Below are positions 25,701-35,100 of a DNA stretch of 64,000 nucleotides, in pieces; the stretch's first letter is position 1; every line of letters begins with the position of its first letter. The position numbers were made by a program, and so were the translations under genes. Below the pieces are notes generated by a model. It was not told the origin of the DNA and did not search any database. It saw nothing but the letters and a program-made list of their open reading frames with translations. Where the stretch lies: contig JANQQK010000079.1 in the NCBI GenBank assembly GCA_028289375.1, positions 40,330 through 104,329 on the forward strand. Reading direction: 5' to 3'. Source of the DNA: Phycisphaerae bacterium (GTDB lineage Bacteria; Planctomycetota; Phycisphaerae; UBA1845).

Positions 25701-26275
25701 CGAGACAGCCTGCCATTGCGATGTTGGAGTTGGAGAGCGTGGCCGTCGGGACGCGGGCGGCGGATGCGATGGTGAAGCGTGCGCCGATCGAGCTGTTTCG
25801 GTTTGGGACGGTGGAGACGGGGCGTTTCTTGATTCTGGTCGGGGGGACGGTGGCGGCGGTTGAGGAGGCGCACGTTGAGGGGGTGCGGCTGTCGGATGGG
25901 GCGTTGGTTGATGAGATTCTGCTGCCGGATGTGCACGATCAGGTGTTTGATTCGGTGACGGCGGGGGTGCGGCGGGGCAGTGATGGTGACGCGTTGGGGG
26001 TGATTGAGACGAGCACGATGGCGTCGAACGTGCGGGCGGCTGATCGGGCGGTGAAGGCAGCGGACGTGGATGTTGTGGAGATTCGGTTGGGTGATGGGCT
26101 TGGCGGGCGGGGGTTGGTGCATGTGACGGGGCGGGTTGAGGATGTTGAGGCGGCGGTGGTGGCTGGCGTGGGCTCGGTGACGGGGGCGGCGATGGTGACG
26201 CGGTCGGTGGTGATACCGATGCAGGATGGTGAGGTTCGTGGTGTGTTGGGGCGCTCGACGCGGTTCTTTGGATGA
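25697..26275 (+). CDS. BMC-T trimeric shell protein (single-layer type)
   Basis: The 192-residue product has two BMC domains in the ordinary order. Domain 1 is about residues 8-90 (MLELESVAVGTRAADAMVK, PIELFRFGTVETGRFLILV). Domain 2 is about 100-180 (ALGVIETSTMASNVRAADRAV, GLGGRGLVHVTG). It has no Cys, so unlike PduT it cannot bind an iron-sulfur cluster at its pore. The ATG overlaps the stop of the aldehyde dehydrogenase gene, which points to translational coupling. Confidence 0.93.
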   Translation: MTRQPAIAMLELESVAVGTRAADAMVKRAPIELFRFGTVETGRFLILVGGTVAAVEEAHVEGVRLSDGALVDEILLPDVHDQVFDSVTAGVRRGSDGDALGVIETSTMASNVRAADRAVKAADVDVVEIRLGDGLGGRGLVHVTGRVEDVEAAVVAGVGSVTGAAMVTRSVVIPMQDGEVRGVLGRSTRFFG

Positions 26276-26310
26276 GGGTTGGATGACGCGGTTGGGATCG
26301 TTGGTTGGTT

Positions 26311-26340
26311 CGTCACCCACAAGGGGTGACGCTACAGAAG
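26311..26340 (+). repeat. Palindromic repeat, family B (copy 2), before the second BMC-P gene
   Basis: GTCACCC, five bases, GGGTGAC form a 7-bp stem; CTACAGAAG follows and ends 12 bases before the next start codon. The tail is the same as that of family A copy 3. Confidence 0.8.
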
Positions 26341-26352
26341 AAAGATAAGCGG

Positions 26353-26646
26353 ATGCTGTTGGGACGGGTGATTGGTTCGGTGGTGGCGACGGAGAAGTAT
26401 GACGGGATGGTCGGGGTGCCGTTGCTGTTTGTGCAGCCGCTGGATCGGTTTGGGGTGGACGCGGGGGAGGCGGTGGTTTGTGCGGATGCGACGAAGATGG
26501 CGGGGGTGGGGGAGTTGGTGCTCTTTGAAGGGGGTCGGGAGGCGGCGATGGCGTTGGAGCCTTGGTTCGTGCCGGTGGATCACAGCATCATCGGGATTGT
26601 GGATCAGGTGAGCCGGGAGGGTTGGCAGGCGGAGGCGGCGTCGTGA
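26353..26646 (+). CDS. BMC-P pentameric vertex protein (second of three)
   Basis: The 97-residue product is of the EutN/CcmL family: LLGRVIGSVVATEKYDGM, FVQPLDRFGVDAGEAVV and GELVLFEGGREAAMAL. Where the other two BMC-P proteins have SSARQ or NSARQ in the vertex loop, this one has GGREAAMA, so the loop is diverged. The start at 26353 follows the family N-terminus; no strong ribosome-binding site is seen. Its stop codon overlaps the GTG start of the next gene. Confidence 0.9.
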   Translation: MLLGRVIGSVVATEKYDGMVGVPLLFVQPLDRFGVDAGEAVVCADATKMAGVGELVLFEGGREAAMALEPWFVPVDHSIIGIVDQVSREGWQAEAAS

Positions 26647-26933
26647 TTCTGGGGCGGGTGACGGGTGAGGTGGTGGCGACGATCAAGCATCCGTTTTATG
26701 ACGGGCGGCGGATGTTGATGGTGGATCGGCTGGATGAGCATGGGGGCGATACGGGCAAGTATCTGGTGGCGGTGGCGGGTGTGGATGCCGGTGTGGGGCA
26801 GACGGTGTTGATCGTGGATGAGGGGAATTCGGCGCGGCAGGTTGTGGGGGATGCGGCGGCGCCGCTGCGGTCGGTGATTATTGGGGTGGTGGATGAGGTG
26901 GCAGTAAGAGGGACTGAGGGACTGAGGGACTGA
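26643..26933 (+). CDS. BMC-P pentameric vertex protein (third of three)
   Basis: The 96-residue product starts at a GTG that overlaps the previous stop (GTGA). It has ILGRVTGEVVATIKHPFYDG, MLMVDRLDEHGGDTG and GNSARQVVG. The last codons (about RGTEGLRD) lie inside an 8-base tandem repeat which also supplies the stop. Three different pentamer proteins in one locus suggest specialised vertices or assembly roles. Confidence 0.9.
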   Translation: MILGRVTGEVVATIKHPFYDGRRMLMVDRLDEHGGDTGKYLVAVAGVDAGVGQTVLIVDEGNSARQVVGDAAAPLRSVIIGVVDEVAVRGTEGLRD

Positions 26934-26947
26934 GGGACTGAGGGACG
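26908..26947 (+). repeat. AGGGAC 8-base tandem repeat (copy 2)
   Basis: Five copies of GAGGGACT (the last ends in G) lie at the 3' end of the last BMC gene. The unit is the same as at 17836-17867. No run of T follows. The gap to the next gene (26934-27107) holds nothing else I recognise. Confidence 0.75.
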
Positions 26948-27107
26948 AAGGGGAGGGATCGAGGGAGCGGGGGCCCCGATACCGTGTGGGGACGAGTCTG
27001 TGGGAGCGTTTGGCGTTGTTGGTCGTGCGTCGGCAGGTCGCGAATTGTCCTGCATGTGACATACCTTGAGTTAGCAGAATCCAAGCCAAAGAGAAGGAAG
27101 CAAACGA

Positions 27108-27905
27108 ATGATACGGAAGATAAGTCTCCTCATGTTCATTGTGGGCTGTACCGCGACGGCGACGTTGGCTCATGACTTCTGGATCGAACTGGACGCGTAC
27201 AAGGTTGCCCGCGATGGGGTCGTTACCGCTCAGGTGAAAGTCGGCGAACGCTTCCGCGGCAACGTCAAGGCACGCGCGGCTGACCACATCGAACGATTCC
27301 AGCTGATGCATTCCGACGGCGTCACGGAATTTGTCGGGGAGTCGGGGGCTGAATCCAGCACGGCACGTCCAGGACACGCAGGGACCAACGTCGTCGCGTA
27401 CCGAAGCAAGACGCGAACCATCGAACTGCCCGTCAAGAAATTCGAGCGTTATCTCGAGCACGAGGGACTTGAGTTCATCATCCGGGAGCGGGCCAGGCTT
27501 GGTGAATCGGATAAGCCTGGTCGCGAGATCTACTCGCGGTGCGCGAAGTCGATCGTGCAGGTTGGCGACACATCCGACGCCGGACATGCGCTCATCGTCG
27601 GCCATCCGCTCGAGATCATCCCCTTGCGGAATCCGACTGGTAAGCAGTCTGACGATCCGATCACGTTTCGCGTGCTTTACGAGGGCAAGCCTCTGAGCAA
27701 TGCCCAGGTTGTGTTGACGCCGCACGAACAACCCGACGCGCGCGTGATCGGAAGAACAGGCGTCCGAGGCGAGGTGAAGTTTCGCCTGCCGACGGGTGGC
27801 TTGTGTCTTGTCACCACGATCCATATGAAACGGGTGGCGGACAACCCCGACGTTGATTGGGAAAGTCTATGGGCGTCGTTGACGTTCGAAGTTGGCAAAG
27901 ATTGA
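27108..27905 (+). CDS. DUF4198-type exported protein
   Basis: The 265-residue product has a signal peptide (MIRKISLLMFIVGCTATATLA) followed directly by HDFWIELDAYKV, the typical start of DUF4198 proteins. The C-terminal part has an Ig/transthyretin-like domain (PITFRVLYEGKPLSNAQVVL and GVRGEVKFRLPTGGL). Family members are often near metal-uptake genes and may help metal transport; nothing here confirms that. AAGGAAG lies eight bases before the ATG. It is separate from the BMC operon by 174 bases, though on the same strand. Confidence 0.78.
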   Translation: MIRKISLLMFIVGCTATATLAHDFWIELDAYKVARDGVVTAQVKVGERFRGNVKARAADHIERFQLMHSDGVTEFVGESGAESSTARPGHAGTNVVAYRSKTRTIELPVKKFERYLEHEGLEFIIRERARLGESDKPGREIYSRCAKSIVQVGDTSDAGHALIVGHPLEIIPLRNPTGKQSDDPITFRVLYEGKPLSNAQVVLTPHEQPDARVIGRTGVRGEVKFRLPTGGLCLVTTIHMKRVADNPDVDWESLWASLTFEVGKD

Positions 27906-27961
27906 ACCGTTGATGCCGCGGCCAGGGGCGTCGTTCTGTTCAAAACATCGTGGCATCGCCG

Positions 27962-28438
27962 CTAGTACGGGTTTGGGTGGGGGCCTTGTTGCCATTGGCG
28001 GAAGAGGTCGGCGCATTGGGGGCGGAGGATGTCGGTGACGACTTTCACGTTGCTCTTGCCTTGCTCGTAGAGGGATTGGCAGGAGAGGTGGAGTTCGTTG
28101 AAGCCGGCGGTGTCGGCGTCTTCGATGGTGGCGCCGTAGTAGACGGTTTCGAGGTTGGCCCAGTGGATGGCGGCGGCGCACATGGGGCAGGGTTCGCAGG
28201 TGGTGGCCATGATGAGTCCGCTGAGGTCGATCTTGCCGAGTTTTTCGCAGGCGCCGCGGAGGCAGTTGATTTCGGCGTGGGCGGTGATGTCGCAGGTTTG
28301 GCGGACGACGTTGTGGGCGGCGTGGATGAGTTCGCCGTCGGGGGTGGCGATGGCGGCGCCGAAGGGTGAGTTTCCGGCGGCGATGCCCTGCTGGCAGACT
28401 TCGATGGCGTGTTCCATGATCTTTTCGGGGATGGTCAT
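27962..28438 (-). CDS. Cytidine/guanine deaminase superfamily protein (GuaD-like)
   Basis: The 158-residue product has the zinc-dependent deaminase site: HAEINC (His 54, Glu 56) and PCPMC (Cys 84 and 87). The motifs SPFGAAI near residue 25 and YGATIEDADTAGFNEL at about 106-121 are more like guanine deaminase than cytidine or tRNA adenosine deaminase. The last would convert guanine to xanthine in purine breakdown. It converges with the DUF4198 gene. Its position next to a deoxyribose BMC makes a nucleic-acid scavenging link attractive but unproven. Confidence 0.8.
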   Translation of the reverse strand: MTIPEKIMEHAIEVCQQGIAAGNSPFGAAIATPDGELIHAAHNVVRQTCDITAHAEINCLRGACEKLGKIDLSGLIMATTCEPCPMCAAAIHWANLETVYYGATIEDADTAGFNELHLSCQSLYEQGKSNVKVVTDILRPQCADLFRQWQQGPHPNPY

Positions 28439-28782
28439 GGTGGTGTGATCCTGTCTTTTGTTTTCCTGGTGTCGAACGTCCTCGCGGTTCGTTCAGATGG
28501 TGCGCCACGGCAGTGTCGGCGGAGGTTCCGGGTGGGATTGTGGTGATTCGCGGCCGTTCGTCCAGCGAAATCGGATTGGGTGGGGCGGCGGCGTTGGGTG
28601 TTGGCGGGTTTGGAATTGGTCGTTTATGATGCCGCGCCCTGTCGGTGGCTGGCGGTGTGTGTTGCGGTCGAAAGTCGGCGGCTGGTGCGTTTCAAGCGAC
28701 AGTTCATTCGGGACACGACGGCAGCGGATGCGTTTGGGCGTAGCGTCCTGCGTGTTGGCTGCTCCAATTCGAGGATGCGACA
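28439..28782. other. 344-base divergent gap without a gene
   Basis: This space separates the deaminase and the sugar-phosphate antiporter, which read outward. No protein-like frame, repeat or clear promoter stands out. It should hold the promoters of both genes. Confidence 0.5.
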
Positions 28783-30156
28783 TTGGCAGAGAAGCCTGAA
28801 GAGAGGGCGTTTCCACCCCATCCACCAGGATACCGGGTGCGGCGAGGTCGGAACTGGTTTTTCCTTGGGTTGCTTTACGCAGGTTACTATCTCTGCCGCT
28901 ACAACATGAGCATTGTCGCGCCGGAGATGCGTGACGAGTTGGGGCTGTCGAAAGCGGAATACGGGAAGATCGACTCTGCCCGTAGCGGCGGGTACGCGGT
29001 CGGTCAGTTCATCAATGGGCTTTTCTCTGACGGGCTTGGAGGTCGCTTGTCCATGGCGATCGGCGCGTTGGGGACGATCTGCCTCAACGTCGCCTTTGGC
29101 CTCGTTTCCTCGGTAAACATTGCGTGGATTCTGACGGCGCTGATCTGCATTCGATTGGTTGACGGCTATGCTCAGGCGTTTGGTGCACCTGGGATGGTGA
29201 AGATCAATACGTCATGGTTTCAGCGTCGCGAGCGTGGTCGCTTCGCGGGCATCTTCGGTTTGATGATCCAGCTGGGGCTTTTCGGGGTGAATTATCTCGG
29301 CCCGATCATCGTGGCTGGGTTTTCGTTCTCCGTGTTGGTGTTCACGGTTGATACGCGGGAGTGGGGTTGGCGGGCAATGTTCTACATCCCGCCGATGATC
29401 TTGTCTGTGCTGCTTGTGTTGATGTGGTTCAACGTGAAGAACCATCCAGAAGAGGCCGGATTCACGATTCCGCATGATGACGATGAGCATGGCGACAATC
29501 ACGAGGAGCGCCTCCCGCTCGGATATGTGTTTCGCAAAATCGCGTCTAATTCTCTGGCTTGGATCAATGCGGGTGCATACTTTTGCACCGGATTCGTGCG
29601 GACGGCGATATTCTCCTGGTGGGTACTCTACCTCGATGAGGTCTGGGGATCGGGGAAGGAGTCTGAACTGTACGATTGGCTGAAGTTCCTTCTCCCGGCC
29701 TCTGCCGTGGCCGGTTCGATGCTATCGGGGTTGCTCTCGGACACACTCTTCCGGGGAAGGCGGTCACCGGTAGCGGCCATGCTCTACGCGGGTCAAACTG
29801 TCGTCGCGGTTGCAGCGGTGGTCGTGTTTGATCAGGGATCGTCACTGGGGACCCCTGTCTTGGCGGCGATTTTCCTGACTGCCTTGTCGTTCGCCTGCAA
29901 TGCGAGCCACTCGATCATCGGCACGGCGGCCGCGATGGATATTGGCGGGCGAAAGATGGCTGGTTTCGCGGCGGGTGTGATCGATTCGTTCCAGTACTTC
30001 GGTGCAATTTTCGGCGGATTCGCACTTGGCTGGGCGATGGACAAGCATGGTTGGCCTGCGTATTGGCTTTCGATGATCCCGTTCGGACTGCTGGGCACGA
30101 TCTTGATGGGATACGTGATGATCACGACGCGTGGGAAAGATGTGAAGGGCGGGTAG
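28783..30156 (+). CDS. OPA-family MFS antiporter, sugar-phosphate type
   Basis: The 457-residue product has about 12 membrane segments and the organophosphate:phosphate antiporter pattern of GlpT/UhpT: YYLCRYNMSIVAPEMRDEL near residues 34-52, then GGRLSMAIGALG and SWFQRRERGRFAGIFG. These transporters exchange sugar phosphates for phosphate. The start is TTG, with GAGG eight bases upstream; no earlier ATG fits. The closest known families move glycerol-3-phosphate or hexose phosphates, so a pentose phosphate substrate is a hypothesis based on the BMC 2 kb away. Confidence 0.8.
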   Translation: MAEKPEERAFPPHPPGYRVRRGRNWFFLGLLYAGYYLCRYNMSIVAPEMRDELGLSKAEYGKIDSARSGGYAVGQFINGLFSDGLGGRLSMAIGALGTICLNVAFGLVSSVNIAWILTALICIRLVDGYAQAFGAPGMVKINTSWFQRRERGRFAGIFGLMIQLGLFGVNYLGPIIVAGFSFSVLVFTVDTREWGWRAMFYIPPMILSVLLVLMWFNVKNHPEEAGFTIPHDDDEHGDNHEERLPLGYVFRKIASNSLAWINAGAYFCTGFVRTAIFSWWVLYLDEVWGSGKESELYDWLKFLLPASAVAGSMLSGLLSDTLFRGRRSPVAAMLYAGQTVVAVAAVVVFDQGSSLGTPVLAAIFLTALSFACNASHSIIGTAAAMDIGGRKMAGFAAGVIDSFQYFGAIFGGFALGWAMDKHGWPAYWLSMIPFGLLGTILMGYVMITTRGKDVKGG

Positions 30157-30173
30157 GCTTGGTGGGCGTTTTC

Positions 30174-30198
30174 GGGATGACCGGATCCCCGTTTTTTT
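30174..30198 (+). terminator. Possible intrinsic terminator after the antiporter
   Basis: GGGAT and ATCCC form a short stem with a six-base loop, followed by CG and seven T. It lies 18 bases beyond the antiporter stop. The stem is only 5 bp, so confidence is modest. The rest of the 412-base gap to 30568 holds no gene; it turns AT-rich from about 30420. Confidence 0.45.
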
Positions 30199-30568
30199 CG
30201 GACGCTGCGGGGGCTTGAGGGTTGGAAAACGACGGTTGCTGAAGCGAGTTTGAGCTTGACATTGCAGTGCCGTCGGGGGACACTGAAGGCAGTTTTGCGG
30301 GCTTGAGTTGCGGGTTGTTTGGCTTCCCCCCGCTGCCGAATGTCGATGCAGGTTGGCCGACGCGATTGCCCGGGCCAGGGCGATGACTCGGGCCCGTCAT
30401 CGCAGAACATGGCGAAACCTTAATTTAAACTTAACGTCGTCGGCATACAGGCTTCAATCGTCGAGATTAGTCTAACGCCGCGTGGGGGACAGGACCTTAG
30501 AGCTCCACTTGGCGTAGTGGTTGAGAGCCTTCAGCCTGAGGCCGATCGAGTGGAGGAAAGTTGCTAAC

Positions 30569-30901
30569 ATGTCTGGCAAGGCAAAAGGGATTTTAGCTGT
30601 CGTCTTGATTTTGGTCGCTGGCAGTATCGTGATCTTCCGCGAGGGAGATGCGTCGAGTGCTGGCGATGCTCCTTTCGCTTGTGTGTCGAGCGGTGAAATA
30701 TTCTACCTCGACAATAAGGACGTTGATCGGATGCCGGGCAAGAATCCAAAGACAGGTCAACGGACTTTGTTCCCTTGTAATGAGCGAAATGGCGTTTTTT
30801 ACGTTGCGGATCATTATCGTGAGACCATCAGAAGCATGACGGAGCAGAATCACTATGTGGACCCAGGAACGCTCGAAGTACGTCAAGTCCCGAAGTCTTA
30901 G
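30569..30901 (+). CDS. Small membrane-anchored or secreted protein near a prepilin
   Basis: The 110-residue product starts with a hydrophobic segment (ILAVVLILVAGSIVIF). A soluble domain follows with two Cys about 31 residues apart (ACVSSGEIFYLDN...TLFPC), which may pair. A GGAGG lies 12 bases before the ATG. Its last 47 bases overlap the prepilin gene in another frame, so they are probably expressed together. I do not recognise the family. Confidence 0.6.
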   Translation: MSGKAKGILAVVLILVAGSIVIFREGDASSAGDAPFACVSSGEIFYLDNKDVDRMPGKNPKTGQRTLFPCNERNGVFYVADHYRETIRSMTEQNHYVDPGTLEVRQVPKS

Positions 30902-32024
30902 GGCTGATGCAAATTCCTTGGATCGCTTTGTTGTCGCACCAGCATTCACGCTGATCGAGTTGCTGGTGGTTGTGTCCATCATCGCGCTCCTGATTTCCAT
31001 TCTGCTTCCGAGTCTCAAGTCCGCGCGTGAGTCCGCGCGATCAGCAGTGTGCGGGGCGACGATTCGGAGCTTGGCTAACGGGCTCTACTCGTACACAACG
31101 GATTCAGACGACTGGATTCCGGGGATGAACACCTCAGGATTCGCGGTGACGATCGCCAACTTGTCGGGCGGAGACCCATTGGTTGATCTAAGTCGCCCTG
31201 ACCTTCCAGTTCAGTCGACGGACTGGTTGACTCCGATTCTCGCAGGTGACACAGACTTTCCGAATAATCGGGCGCAGAAATACGACTTACTTCTTCGCAA
31301 GTACAGTTGTCCGTCACAACGAGCAATTAAGTCTTCTGCATTTCCGCCTTCCGGTAGCAGCGTGCCAGACCAGCCTTTGTTTGACGAGATTAACGAATGG
31401 GTAGCGGTTAGCTATCTGATGCCCTTTCACTTTCAGCTGTGGGGATTTGATCAGCGATTGGACGTTCTCGGTGAGAATCCTTCTAATCCTGGTCAAGTCA
31501 TTAGGCCCGACACGACGAGGCTGAATTGGGAGGCGGCGATTCGCAGTTACAAGTCGAGGCTTCCGCGCGTCGGCCCCCCCGCTCGCAAGGCATTCGTCGC
31601 CGACGGTACACGCTATGTCGTTAATCGTGCATTTGTTGATCACGACGTGAGTCCAACGCCAGGTAATTTTGGGTCATTCACAAGTGCTGGCGCTTGGTGG
31701 GAGGATGGCCGTGCTTATGGTGTCGGGCCGGGAACGCAGGATTATACGGGTGAGACCATTAGCGGTGGATCGCCGTCAGCAGGCGCCAATTTATTCTATT
31801 CCTATCGTCATGGATCACGAAAGGCGAGTGCTGTAAACGATGCCCGGCAAAACACGGGCAAGATCAATATATTGTTTTTTGATGGGCACGTAGAGTCGTT
31901 TGGTGATCAAGCCTCGCGTCGCATCGATTTTTGGTACCCAACTGGTGCGGAGGTGAGGAGGGCAAATGAGGGGATGACTCCAATTCCGCAAGGTGATAGT
32001 AATTCTAACTATATCATTCCGTAG
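30855..32024 (+). CDS. Prepilin-like protein with planctomycetal C-terminal FDGH motif
   Basis: The 389-residue product has a type IV pilin N-terminus (FTLIELLVVVSIIALLISIL) after a leader of about 30 residues. It ends with INILFFDGHVES, like the H-X9-DG pseudopilins abundant in Planctomycetes. The residue before the cleavage site is Ala (VVAPA then FTLIE) where prepilin peptidases normally need Gly. No ribosome-binding site stands out; a TTG at 30918 is an alternative. Likely a pseudopilin or surface protein. Codon use is visibly lower in GC than most of the window. Confidence 0.8.
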   Translation: MWTQERSKYVKSRSLRADANSLDRFVVAPAFTLIELLVVVSIIALLISILLPSLKSARESARSAVCGATIRSLANGLYSYTTDSDDWIPGMNTSGFAVTIANLSGGDPLVDLSRPDLPVQSTDWLTPILAGDTDFPNNRAQKYDLLLRKYSCPSQRAIKSSAFPPSGSSVPDQPLFDEINEWVAVSYLMPFHFQLWGFDQRLDVLGENPSNPGQVIRPDTTRLNWEAAIRSYKSRLPRVGPPARKAFVADGTRYVVNRAFVDHDVSPTPGNFGSFTSAGAWWEDGRAYGVGPGTQDYTGETISGGSPSAGANLFYSYRHGSRKASAVNDARQNTGKINILFFDGHVESFGDQASRRIDFWYPTGAEVRRANEGMTPIPQGDSNSNYIIP

Positions 32025-32180
32025 TCCAGGCCTTTGGCCTGGCATGGGGGTTCGGACTGGCTTGAAGAATACGTCGAAGCACGCGCAGGCGTTTCCACCG
32101 TTTCGAGGCATGAATCGCTCGGGCCGTGGTCGTACGAGGGCAACGATCAAGAGAGTTATGATACGGAGGTTTTGAGAAAG

Positions 32181-35100
32181 ATGCGGGAATTCAACGCGAC
32201 AGTCGGAGTGTTTGTATTAGCGCTTTGCGTCTCAGCGACGCAAGCGCAGGATAGTACTGCCAACTCATTGGGATGCAACGACCCTGATTTGCTCCAGCCG
32301 GCAATCAGCGACGCGGTTGTACCATGGGATGTAAACGAGCAGTGCAACAACTATGTCGTAGACTTGGACGAGTTCTTTGGGTCATGGGGATCGTCTTTTG
32401 GAATCGCACCGATTGCGAAGTCCAGTCAGGCTGCGCCGCAGTTTCCAACGAGCTTCGTTAATTCGCAGGCGATTAGTCGGCAGCATCTGCAAGGGGTTAG
32501 CTACTTCCAAGACTCTTATGCGTATTGGAATGAGTTCGGCCGTGGAGTAAACGACAATCCTGCCAAGAATGATGCGCCGAACATGCAGATTGATACGAGT
32601 GCGTTTAGTGGCAACCAATTTGCTTTCGCGTTCAACGAGGGTGCGAACACGAATGGCGGCGTGAATCACGACGGTGTCATTAGTGGTATTGTCAATTATG
32701 ATCCGAAGAATCCCAATCGTCTTTATGTGTCACGGGTCAATGCGGCCGTGGTTGGTTGTGATGAATTCGGTCAGTTTGCTGGACTCGCGCTTGGCGCGGT
32801 TGATGCCAACGGCAACGTGATGGCACGTTCTGATGACTTCAGCGCGGGCTTTGACGACGTCTGCGGTGGCACATTCCTTACCGTGATTGATGATGATAAT
32901 ATCTTTCGGTTTGACACAGCGTCTCGCGATTGTGGGCGTCTCAACGTCGTTTCAGGTGACTTCCTTGGGGGTGGCCAGTTCGACCTAGGTGCGACGGAAT
33001 GGGTCGCGCGAATGAGCGCCGTTACGCTCGTGACGCCGAATATAATGCCTGAAGAAGTTCGTGGCGGCGCTTCGCTGTATTTGGGGACGAATTTCAACGG
33101 TGAGTACGTGTATGAGGATGTATCCATCGGGGCAATGCCCGGCGACCTTGTCACGACAACAGATCACTTGGATGAAGCCATCGAGATCAACCCGGTGTTG
33201 AATGGCAGCGACCAGCGATCGCGCGGGAATCTCGCGTATATTTCGAAGAATTGCGCCTGTCTGAATAGCACTCACGGTATCGCTGCGACGTATGGCAAAG
33301 ATGACGACGTGCTGAACGATGAGACTGATCTTGCCAATACAGTCATTCAGTTGTGGGGCCTTGGGCCAGATGGAGAAATCACCGGGAAGCTCGCAATTAA
33401 ACTGCCCGACGTCGTAACCGATCCCACGACCGGCCAAACCAATCTTGGTGGCACGAATGAGTTTACGTTCGCCTCGAGCCAGACGCCGTTTAATGGTGGG
33501 AATGGGCAAATTGGAATGAATGTGTTGCCCGACGGGTCGCTGATGATTGCAGCTCCAGTTTCCCACCCAGACGTTCCTGGCAATCCTGGGAACGATCTGT
33601 GGGGGCCCGCGTACATCGCAACCGCGCGTATCGATTGTGGCTCGTGTGGTCAGGCTACGTGTGACGATACGGAGGACACATGTGATCCGAACATTAGCAC
33701 AGACTGCAATAGCGGTGCTGATGGCATTTGTGTAACGCCGGCCGAATGGGCCATGGCGGCGTGGACCTTGCCATGGGACATCATGGGGACCTGTGAAACT
33801 GGCGGCGCTCCGTGTAGTCCGTTCGATGCTATGGCCTGCAACAATGGTGCTGATGGCGAATGCGAGTTGGCCGGGCAGATCACCGGTAAGCCGATTCTGA
33901 ATGGGTCGTCGTTTGAAGGTGGTACGGCATTCGCACGGCAGTCGATCGTGACGTTTCAGAGTGCTGGAACCGCGGCGGCCGTCACGATGACGCCTCCTGC
34001 CGTTGATGCGGGTGGTAACATCTGGTTCGTGGGTTCATTCAGATTCCTGAACAGCGCGGGTACTGAGTTTGGCCTATTTCGTGCGGTGTACAACCCGGAT
34101 GACGTCGCGCCGTATGGGCACGAGCTCGAGCTTGTTCTTCGAACCGACGACTTCAACTTCCCATTCAATGGTCGAAACTCAGATCGCGATTATCAGATCA
34201 CTTTCTTCGGGCTAGATTTCGACGACAATAATTCAATTTCGTCGAGTGCGTTCTATTCCGGAAACATCAGCGAGCAGGCCTATCTTGGCGGTATGGCAGA
34301 TGGATTGGATCCTTCTGATCCGGAGAATCTCGGTGGTCTCGTACTCGCAGCCGAGATCATCTATGACGCGGATGATGATGGTGATTTCTTCGAATGCGAC
34401 GACATCAACAGCGGGCGTTGCGAGTTGATGGGCGTGTTGGGTGATGTGTGTTTGTTGGATGACATGGGTATGCCTCAGCCGGGCAATTGCGATGACGGCA
34501 AGGAAGGCGTGTGTGTGCCAGACCCCAACAATTTCGACCAAGAATACCGGGTTTTGCTCTACATCAGTCCATTCGCGCCGGAAGGCCCGCCGCCGGTGCC
34601 GTGCACGCGCGATTGCGACTGCTACTTTGCGGCAGTTGATGCTGCGGGCATGGCCGGTACGGACCCGAATACTGAGCTGGATATCTGTGATTACCACTAC
34701 TGTCTGGACGACGTGTGCACCAGCTGTTCACGCCGATACGGCAACACGTGCGATTCCTTTGACGGTTTTGTGCAGACGGACGACATCCTTTGTGCTGTGG
34801 CTGGTTTCGGCAACTACTGTGCATGCCCGAACGGCGATTTGATCGATGGTGGTGCAACAGGTTGCTCGCCTGGTACGCCTGAAAACTGCAAGGGCCCAAG
34901 TGGTTCTCCGCTCGGCACGGATGACATTCTCGCGGTGGTCGCTGCCTTTGGTGGTGCCAATCCGTTCAGTTGTGCAGTTCCCGCTGGTGGAACAGGTTGT
35001 GCCGCTGATTCGCCACCGTCGGTGGGAGGTTGCGGTCCAGCCGCTTCTTCTGAGGCGATTGCGGCAGTGAACAGCAATGCGACGCGTCGTCTCGGCGATT

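Noticed and set aside
17836..26947. The AGGGAC repeats as a CRISPR array
   Set aside because: Units are 8 bases with no spacers, so they are simple tandem repeats.
26908..26947. A terminator for the BMC operon
   Set aside because: The tandem repeat is G/A-rich with no self-complementary stem and no T run, so I do not call it a terminator.
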